DNA from: Imbricaverruca yamaguchii
Taxonomy: Eukaryota > Arthropoda > Thecostraca > Neoverrucidae
NCBI GenBank assembly: GCA_034440575.1
Contig: JAOTOL010001307.1
Location: 496,001-560,000, forward strand
DNA length: 64,000 bases
Reading direction: 5' to 3'
A model generated the notes under the pieces. It made no database searches. It was not told the DNA's origin and saw only the letters and a program-made list of their open reading frames with translations. Positions 57,001 to 64,000 of the stretch are shown here, piece after piece; the first letter of the stretch is position 1, and each line of letters begins with the position of its first letter. The translations under genes were made by a program, and so were the position numbers.

Positions 57001-57585
57001 GAATGTGAACGCGTGAAGCTACTCAAACTCAGCCTCACCAGAACAAGAGAAATGTAATAAAAGGTACTACCTAGCGAGAAGCCAAGCGTATAATATTCAA
57101 ATAGTCTTCGATAAAAAGTACTCAGTTTGCCAGAGCTAGATTCAGGCCCAGTTGCGAAACCCAGGTGCTAAGCTTGGTAATAACATTCGTTGGCATGAAC
57201 TGCCAGACAAATCAGAGCCTAGGATGAGCTGGCGAGCTGCAGCAGCCAGGAGCGGTACGGGGTCCAGGCAGTGACTGGATCGACCAGCGACTTCGATCAT
57301 ACTCAGTCATTTAACGCGAGGACGAGATCTAGACTCAGGTATGCAGGATCACCACCAAAAACACATGCAGACCGTGCAAGCCAGACCCACAAGTACCAGA
57401 CGATATCAAAATTTTACCTTTCAAGAACAATCGCGGTCCCAATCGTAGTTGCCAGTCCCTTCGGCCGCTCGAGTCTCCGCCATCTCTCGAACCGAGGCCA
57501 CCGACCACATCCACAGACGAGGACCAAGCTTTCGCCGGAATGTATTTCTGCGCAGTCGAGCAGGGCAGACAGTTCATGAGTGCAC

Positions 57586-58920
57586 TCAGTGGCAAGCCAG
57601 GACCGTGCTGGTGACAGTCACCGCGGACGGAGTCACGGCAACGTAACGGTACTGGTGCAGCGTGGTGGTGGAGTAGAGGCGCGTCACCATAGTCGTGGTG
57701 CTGGTGTGCGTCACCAGGTGCGGCACGGTGACGGTCGTCCGCACGTCGCTGATCACCACCTTGGTCTCCTCATTGGAGACCTCGTGCGGAGTGTTGACCG
57801 TGACGACAACGGTCTGAGTCACCAGGAACGGCGTGTACAGTGTCTTGGTCCAGAAGTAGTCTTTGGTGTCGGTGAAGATGTGCAGCTTGGTGGAGTGCAG
57901 GTCGACGTCGGTGTGCCGCACCTGGTTGATGTCGACAGTCTTCGGCTCGGTGTGCACCACCGTCTCGGTCACGGTCACGTCCGGCAGCTGCAGCGTGGAG
58001 GTGATGGTGACGTATACCGGCTGCGGGTAGCGCGCGGTCTCGACCATGGTCAGCATGTGCGTGGTGGGCAGCAGCAGGTGCTGGGTGTTGTATACAGCGG
58101 TCGGCAGGTACTCGACTGCCTCGCGTATCACGTGAGTCACCGGCGGCAGGCACCTGTCGTGCGAGAAGGACGGCTCCAGTCCCACTACGCCGACTCCGCC
58201 GGACGAGACGCGCTCCGCCGACGAGCCGGACTGGGACGAGCCGGAAGAGGCGAAATGGGAAGATCCAGAAGAGCCGAACTGCGAAGATCCAGAAGAGCCG
58301 AACTGCGAAGATCCAGAAGAGCCGAACTGCGAAGATCCAGAAGAGCCGAACTGCGAAGACCCAGAAGAGCCGACCTGCGAAGACCCAGAAGAGCCGACCT
58401 GCGAAGACCCAGAATAGCCGACCTGCGAAGACCCAGAATAGCCGGACTGAGACAAGCCGGACTGAGACGAGCTGGAAGAGTCCGAGTGGGTAGATCCGGA
58501 AGAGCCAGGCTGAGCATAGGAGCCGGACTGAGCATAGGCGGCAGACGAGCCGGACTGAGCATAGGAGCCGGACTGGGCATAGGAGCCGGCCGAGCCGAAC
58601 TCGCCGTCGAAACTGTGCGAAAACTGAAGCAGGAAGCGACAGAACGGCCGCGACGCCCGGTCGCCTTGACAGCCTATGGCGGAGCGGCGTACTCTGCGCT
58701 CGACGGCGCCGGCCATGGCGCGCACGGTGTCTTCGTTGGTCTCTTGCAGCAGCATATCCACCAAGTCCTGCTCGGAGACCACGCGCAGCATCTCGTTGAG
58801 CGCCTCGTCCATCAACGCCTCTTCAGACTCGTCCGACTGCTGACCGCGCAGCTGTCGAATGCGTTGCAGCAGCTGCTCATCGGTCAGCCGAGCCGCGTCG
58901 GCCGCTTTGAACCGCGCTCC
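57586..58920 (-). other. Exon 3 (main exon) of the secreted repeat protein
   Basis: Same exon as in the previous entry: a 445-codon open frame including the stop, acceptor at 58921-58922. It is the strongest single piece of support for the gene. Confidence 0.6.
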
Positions 58921-59610
58921 CTGGGGGCACAGGTTAGTGGAATATAAACTCGAGTAGGTTTGGGTAATACAGCCAGAATGCCAGCTAAACAGTCATGTAC
59001 AATGAAGCACGAAACGCACCATGAGCCAATTATTTCAGAGGACCTCATTAGGGTTACTGCTACGTTCTGTCCACTTCAGCGCTAACTGTGGGAATATGCA
59101 CCTATAGACTGTCTGACAGGGCCGAATTCATTACGGATTGGTAGCGCCCACAGTCTACTGGTGGGCAGGCTCGGCAGCAGACTCGACAGGAGACGAGACC
59201 GCAGGTACATAGAGGTATTCACGCATGCTCAATTAGCTTTGCATGACTAGTTCAGAAATGTCGAGTCTAAATGCATACAGGAATTTGCCTGTGCATCCAC
59301 CCAGAGGTAGAACAAGACTTTGAACACCCGTAGCTTTCGCAGGCGAGATACACTAAACGTGCCAGGCTTACTGCACAGTACACAGATTAGGTGTACACCT
59401 CTCCATGCACTACAGACCAGACTGACCTCGGACCCATCACCGGGGAGCAGATTGTCCACCTCATTCAACCGGACGTCCTCGAAGGGCACCTGGTTGTCGA
59501 ACTCAGAGTCGCCGGGTCGCAACAGGTTAAGTTCGCCAGGGACTGGCCCAAGTGTCGGCAGGTCATCCTTGGCCTGAGGCATGGCCGCTGCAGCGGCCAC
59601 AACAGACAGT
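57586..59610 (-). CDS. Secreted Ser/Gly/Gln repeat protein, cuticle/matrix-like (2 exons seen, first exon missing)
   Basis: Two minus-strand exons, 59427-59610 and 57586-58920, join in phase (donor GGTCCGAG|GTCAGT, acceptor TGCCCCCAG|GGAGCG) and give 505 residues to the TGA at 57586-57588. The N-terminal exon begins mid signal peptide (LSVVAAAAA then MPQAKDDLPTLG), so a short upstream exon with the start is expected beyond 59610 but was not found. Order: acidic N-terminal region, a helical region with RLTDEQLLQRIRQLRGQ, an 8-residue repeat tract SSGSSQFG (24-bp units, about 58250-58440), SYAQSG repeats, then a Thr/Val-rich C-terminal domain with VTHVIREAVEYLPT, VTVTETVVH and TTVTVPHLVTHTSTT. 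I do not recognise a named family. Secretion and a structural role are inferred from composition. Confidence 0.72.
58962..59160 (+). repeat. Dispersed 200-bp repeat, copy 2
   Basis: Second copy of 56326-56523; it lies within the intron of the minus-strand secreted-protein gene. Confidence 0.85.
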
Positions 59611-59619
59611 CTGCAAGCG

Positions 59620-60980
59620 GACGGGGTGGCGTCAAGGCGAGAGACGGGGGTGGGGTCGGAGTTCGATCGACGCGGTAGAAACGGCGAGCAAGACCACTCG
59701 AGGTAGGCTAGGACCACTTGAGGCGAGAAAACAGATTTGCTAAATGTAGGTGCGTTCGGGCGCGGCAGCAGAAATACGGAAGGAAGGTCAAATCCTTGCG
59801 GCTGCCGTTACACTTTACACATACATATATACTTGTATATATGTATGTAAAAAAGTACACATACGTACTTGAAATATGCACGGGCGGGATTTTTTATAGT
59901 AACCTTCCTAAGCATCTCTTAAGCTGTCAAGTATCTGGGAAACTACAAGCAATAATAACTTAAAATTTCGCTACCACAGCCATCAAGGGGCTCTAGATAA
60001 CCACCAATGGGTTTTAAGGGACCAGGCATCGGTACATGCATTTGCATCTCAAAATGTTGGTAGCTCTTAGCTGTTGTAGCTGAAGGGCGTATCGACTGCG
60101 CCGGTCGTGCAGCGCCCATAAAGCTCTTAAACGTAATCCTTGGTAGAATGTCTTCATATTTGAATTCATATTAACCAGAAAAAGGGACCAACCAAGTTTA
60201 AGCCAATTTCCGAGGAACAGTTTTCAGCGATTTCACAAGTTAGCGCGCGTTGCCATCAATACGTTGAAAGATGTAATCACTGGTGCTCACGTGGGAACGC
60301 TGGGAAACAATATTGATAAGTTCTATTTTGTCCCATAGAACAAGTTGTCGCATTCATACTCGCCGACCACTTCACTACACGACAGATGCTTAAATTGATA
60401 GCCGTCCAAAAAAAGCACCCATAAATCTGCAAGTGTGCTCAAGTCGGCCTAGAAAACAACCCTCCGATCGTATTCGTGGAGCATGCGCCTCTGGAGTCTG
60501 CGAAGACACCAATAAACAAAATACAGCCCCATGGAATTCAAACAGCGTTTGCAGACGAAAGCTACCAGAAGAAATCAACCACTCCCAGAAAGTATTTGGC
60601 CATGAGGAGAGTTAAATGCAGAGATTCCAACAGACACGGCAATAGTGAACGGAGAACGTAGAGCCGTCTAATATCAATCAGAACGTCGAGCCGATTAATT
60701 AATACCAACTGAACCACGAATGAGTACAACCGGAGAACGTTGTAAGGGTGCAGTTGACGAAACACTGAAGTAATCTCACAGAATCCAATGGTGTGCCAGA
60801 TATTAATGACGCGGTCCTCAACGCCGGTGTTAGAGTGGACAGATGCCAGATCAACAACACCCACACCCACACACAAACACAAACACACGGAGGCTACCTT
60901 GGAGCCCTCCCAGAGCAAACCCCCAGCCTCCACCAGCAGCCACTCACGCGACAACGCTCCAGGCCGACATCCTGGCGCGA
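59620..60980. other. Unannotated sequence
   Basis: The first exon of the secreted-protein gene should lie here or further right; none was convincing. Confidence 0.4.
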
Positions 60981-60989
60981 CAGACGCGA

Positions 60990-61400
60990 CACACCGACGA
61001 CAAGCCCAGCGGGACTCTGACCCGTCCGCCCGCACGGCGTCTGTCTATGCGTGGGTCACGTGACACGCCGGGCGGCCACCAATCAGACGACGAGGTCGGG
61101 GCCGCCGGCCGGACCCCGACCGCCCGCGGCCATGTACCACGGGCGGAGCCAGGTGCTGGGCCGGGTAGGCCGCGCTGCAGTCAGCTGACCAGACAGCGGC
61201 CGTTTGTTGGCATGGCAACGGCGCGCGACATCTCTCGTTTCTCTCGGCCGATGCGGGGCGGCTGGTCTGGGGTGTCGGCGGTCCACCGGTGGCGATGGCG
61301 TGTGCACTGTTGTAGACGCAACAGTGCGGGCGCCCCGCAGTTGGAATCGTGGTGCCTGCCGTTGCCGCTGCTCCAAACGACCCTGGCCAGTGGGTACTGG
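60990..61400. promoter_or_regulatory. GC-rich island with E-box and CCAAT motifs
   Basis: GC-rich island between AT-rich flanks. It has palindrome GTCACGTGAC (61055-61064) and ACCAATCAG (61078-61086). Possible promoter of the minus-strand secreted-protein gene, but this is inferred. Confidence 0.25.
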
Positions 61401-61409
61401 TGCCGTGGC

Positions 61410-62981
61410 ATGCGCAAATCCAACACGGAGAACAGGCACGTAGGCACGCCCCACTTGCTTGGAATATGACATTTTTTCACAACGTATATTGGTGGAAAAA
61501 TCGGGAAATACTCATGCAACATCCTAAATTTACTACTATGTGAACCACGAATTCCTGGACACAATTTCTCAGCTCGTGGGCATGCAGCGTGAGTACATGT
61601 TGAAAGGCCCAAATGATGGATAATCAGCAGGATATTGCAATAAGCTCAAAATTCGGTCATATTTTATCTTCACGCAATGATCTTTCACATAGCATGAGAA
61701 GCTCAGGGTTAGGCTTGCCTTGCACATGGAGCTCCAAGATCGTTACCATTCCGACGGTATGTTGTTAGGAAGTGCAACGCCAGCTGCTTTGTGTCTACCC
61801 AGACCGAAATGGCAGGGTTAATAAGCAACGATTATCTTAATCACCTCTTTAATTGACTCGACATATAACAGTACTGCTCCGTTGCCTTGTTCAAGTGAGT
61901 CGTGGCCATTTTACTATTCAGGGAGCCAGTAGCTACCAAGTCGTATGTGGATTGATCATGCTGGGTAAGGATAAAGATGAAGCTATATTATCCAAGTAGT
62001 AAAATAACTGTATCGTTTGATATCTAAAGAGATGCCTACATCTACCAGATCCACTGAGAACGACATTTCCAGCGCGGGCCGGACGTGAAGCGGTCTGGAT
62101 GTGCCAATCGCACCCGCGGGTGGGACCATGAGGTACTCTATCACGCAGCGCGTCCACACAGACACGACCGGGGCTCAGCAGCCCCTGGAAACCGGGACAA
62201 GAAGCAAACCATAGCTGCCGCCCTGGACCACGTGTGTGCGGTACCTGGTACGGGCGTCCTGCGTGTCAACACACACTCATGTCGGTGGTATAAGCGGCGT
62301 CACAAACAGCTTGGCGGTCAGGCTGGGCGTCGTGCCACCTGAATATCCTGCATGCGTAAAGGTGTGGTCGGAAATATTAGATCTATGCAAGACATTCAGG
62401 TGTCAGGACGCTCAGCCTGACTGCCAAGCTATATATGACGCCAATGGTACCTAGGTGTGGTGGGAAACAGCAACCTATGCAGGATATTCAGGTGTCCGGG
62501 CACCTATTCTGAGTGCCAAGCTATTATATGCGACGCTATAGTGCATACGTTGCAGTTTGACTGGTATGTATCTGTTGGCCATTTGACACACACAATATAC
62601 AATAACGCTAAGCGCCACCGCCGCTGATCGTGGTTGTAAGAGCAGCTCCAAACTTTGGCTGGTCGTGCAGGCCAGCATCACGTGATAATGCTAAAATTTC
62701 GAACCGGTAGGCGGGTTCGTTCATTACTGCCACAATACGCGAAACTCGCCTGTGTGATACATAGGCTTAGTCCACGAAACAATGCAAAACCATCCAACAA
62801 CACCAAGCTGACTAATGTATCGCATAGCAGATCGCATGGTTCTCGAAAACTGCCATTTCTAGTTATTCTAGAAAGCTGTAAGAACAGGATATTTTTTATT
62901 CATACGGGTTGACAACAAAATGCACAAAATATATTTCTTTCTCATTCTCCTCCCCCCCCTCTCTCTCTCTCTCTCTCTCTG

Positions 62982-63050
<69 letters not shown>

Positions 63051-63720
63051 CGTCAGATCAATTACATTCACCCTCCGCAATGAATAGCTTTCCAGGCTGA
63101 TCGGCTTCATATATTTCCATAACATTATCATTAATGTATCCGGACATTGGTGGCACTGTCGTGTCTAGCCGTCGTGTTATGGTTGGTAATGGCATGACTA
63201 GCAAAAAGCGCTATCTCCAAAAGGAAAATGTTTTAACCAACGAATTAACCAGCTGTTCGCTATAATCCGAATACATTATAAGAACCGTGAGCGAGATAGC
63301 ATTGAGACTGTTCACCTTTCCCAACGTGAAATTGCCCATTTAAATGCATCTCACATCGGAATTACAGGAACGCTTCATTTGTCGGCATACCCATTGTAAA
63401 TACAGCCGTGGCATCCTTGTGAACTATATCACTGCGGAGGACAAGGCGTATATTGTTCACGAGGTAGCACAATACATTTTTTTTCGAGTAGCACAACATA
63501 GCACAACACCGTGTGGGAAAAAAATACAATGAAGTCATCAGGGAGCTACTGCATTTGAACCAAAGCTAGTAGCTTTTGGCCAACATGATACGTCTTCTAT
63601 CTATATCCTTTCAGGCGTTAAGCATTTATTTCGCACGTTGCATCAAGATCCATCGATGAATACTAATCGTTCGTTTTGATGAATCACTGAATTTGGGAAA
63701 TGTATTCTATTGTTGCAATC
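61410..63720. other. Unannotated sequence
   Basis: Contains only a short tandem duplication near 62330-62540 and microsatellites (62955-63042). Confidence 0.4.
62955..63042. repeat. (CT)n(TA)n microsatellite
   Basis: About 10 CT and 29 TA dinucleotides. Confidence 0.97.
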
Positions 63721-63723
63721 TAA

Positions 63724-63995
63724 ATGCAGTTCCCAAAGATAAAGATGTCGGAGGCGTCCCGATCACACATTGGGGTTATACTCTTTTTCCTCAACATCAG
63801 TGTTCTACTCGTGTGTCATGCAACTGGTGCCATGGGCATCTACATGAAGCAAGAAGTGTCATCAATCAGTGACTTCCTCGTTTTCTACAACACAAGTTCG
63901 CTTTTTAAACTCTTACTGTGCGTTTCGCTGCTTTTTCTTGTGTTTCATCTCATCGGCGCTAAAATATTTTACGACAGTGCTTTCAACGACACCAG
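63724..63995 (+). CDS. First exon of a two-pass membrane protein (tetraspanin-like?), cut by window edge
   Basis: ATG at 63724 (or the second Met at 63745, MSEASR) opens a frame that ends at ACCAG|GTAAG at the window's last bases, phase 2. It has two hydrophobic segments: IGVILFFLNISVLLVCHATG (about residues 16-36) and FKLLLCVSLLFLVFHLIGA (about residues 61-79). A loop of about 25 residues separates them. The pattern suggests a tetraspanin-like or other multi-pass protein; no diagnostic motif is present, so the family is not assigned. Confidence 0.5.
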
Positions 63996-64000
63996 GTAAG

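Noticed and set aside
58185..58947. Plus-strand reading of the secreted-protein exon (LRRSRRAELRR repeats)
   Set aside because: It is the complement of the SSGSSQFG coding repeats; the minus frame has splice sites and a better composition.

Overview
This window is nuclear DNA from an animal, most likely an arthropod (possibly a crustacean, low confidence). Genes are split by GT-AG introns, and the two clear genes are animal cell-biology genes: the polarity scaffold Scribble and a Rab32/lightoid GTPase. There is also a secreted Ser/Gly/Gln-rich protein with a cuticle/extracellular-matrix look, and a telomere-like CCTAA tract. No operons, bacterial genes or CRISPR are present.

Layout. (1) 1-22.7 kb, minus strand: the 5' two-thirds of scribble, 15 exons from 22671 down to 3363. 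Every exon-exon phase is consistent. They encode about 752 residues: the N-terminal leucine-rich-repeat block and the linker up to just before the PDZ domains, which must lie left of the window. Its introns hold several minisatellites (57, 31, 78 and 57 bp units), two tRNA-derived SINE families and a decayed DNA transposon. (2) 22.7-38 kb: intergenic, rich in repeats. It holds two oppositely oriented copies of a TTAA-flanked piggyBac-like MITE, an old CR1/L2-type LINE, long dinucleotide tracts and six GC-rich minisatellites. (3) 38-54.5 kb, plus strand: Rab32 with two candidate alternative first exons (38116-38274 and 42433-42447) and four common exons (47976-54459). Its introns carry a foldback element, a younger 5'-truncated LINE, two SINEs with target-site duplications, and a 1.7 kb 17/19-bp minisatellite. 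(4) 54.6-59.6 kb: a 20-bp minisatellite in the presumed Rab32 3' region, then a minus-strand gene for a secreted repeat protein (57586-59610, first exon not found). (5) 59.6-64 kb: mostly featureless, with a GC-rich block near 61 kb and, at the right edge, the first exon of a plus-strand two-pass membrane protein.

The most unusual observation is that two scribble minisatellites are built from the gene's own splice junctions. About 15 tandem 31-bp units each carry a copy of exon 12's end plus its splice donor. About ten 78-bp units (26 codons, open in the gene's frame) each carry a copy of exon 11's splice acceptor. A SINE also abuts the donor of exon 14. All functional statements rest on reading by eye; no database search was run.
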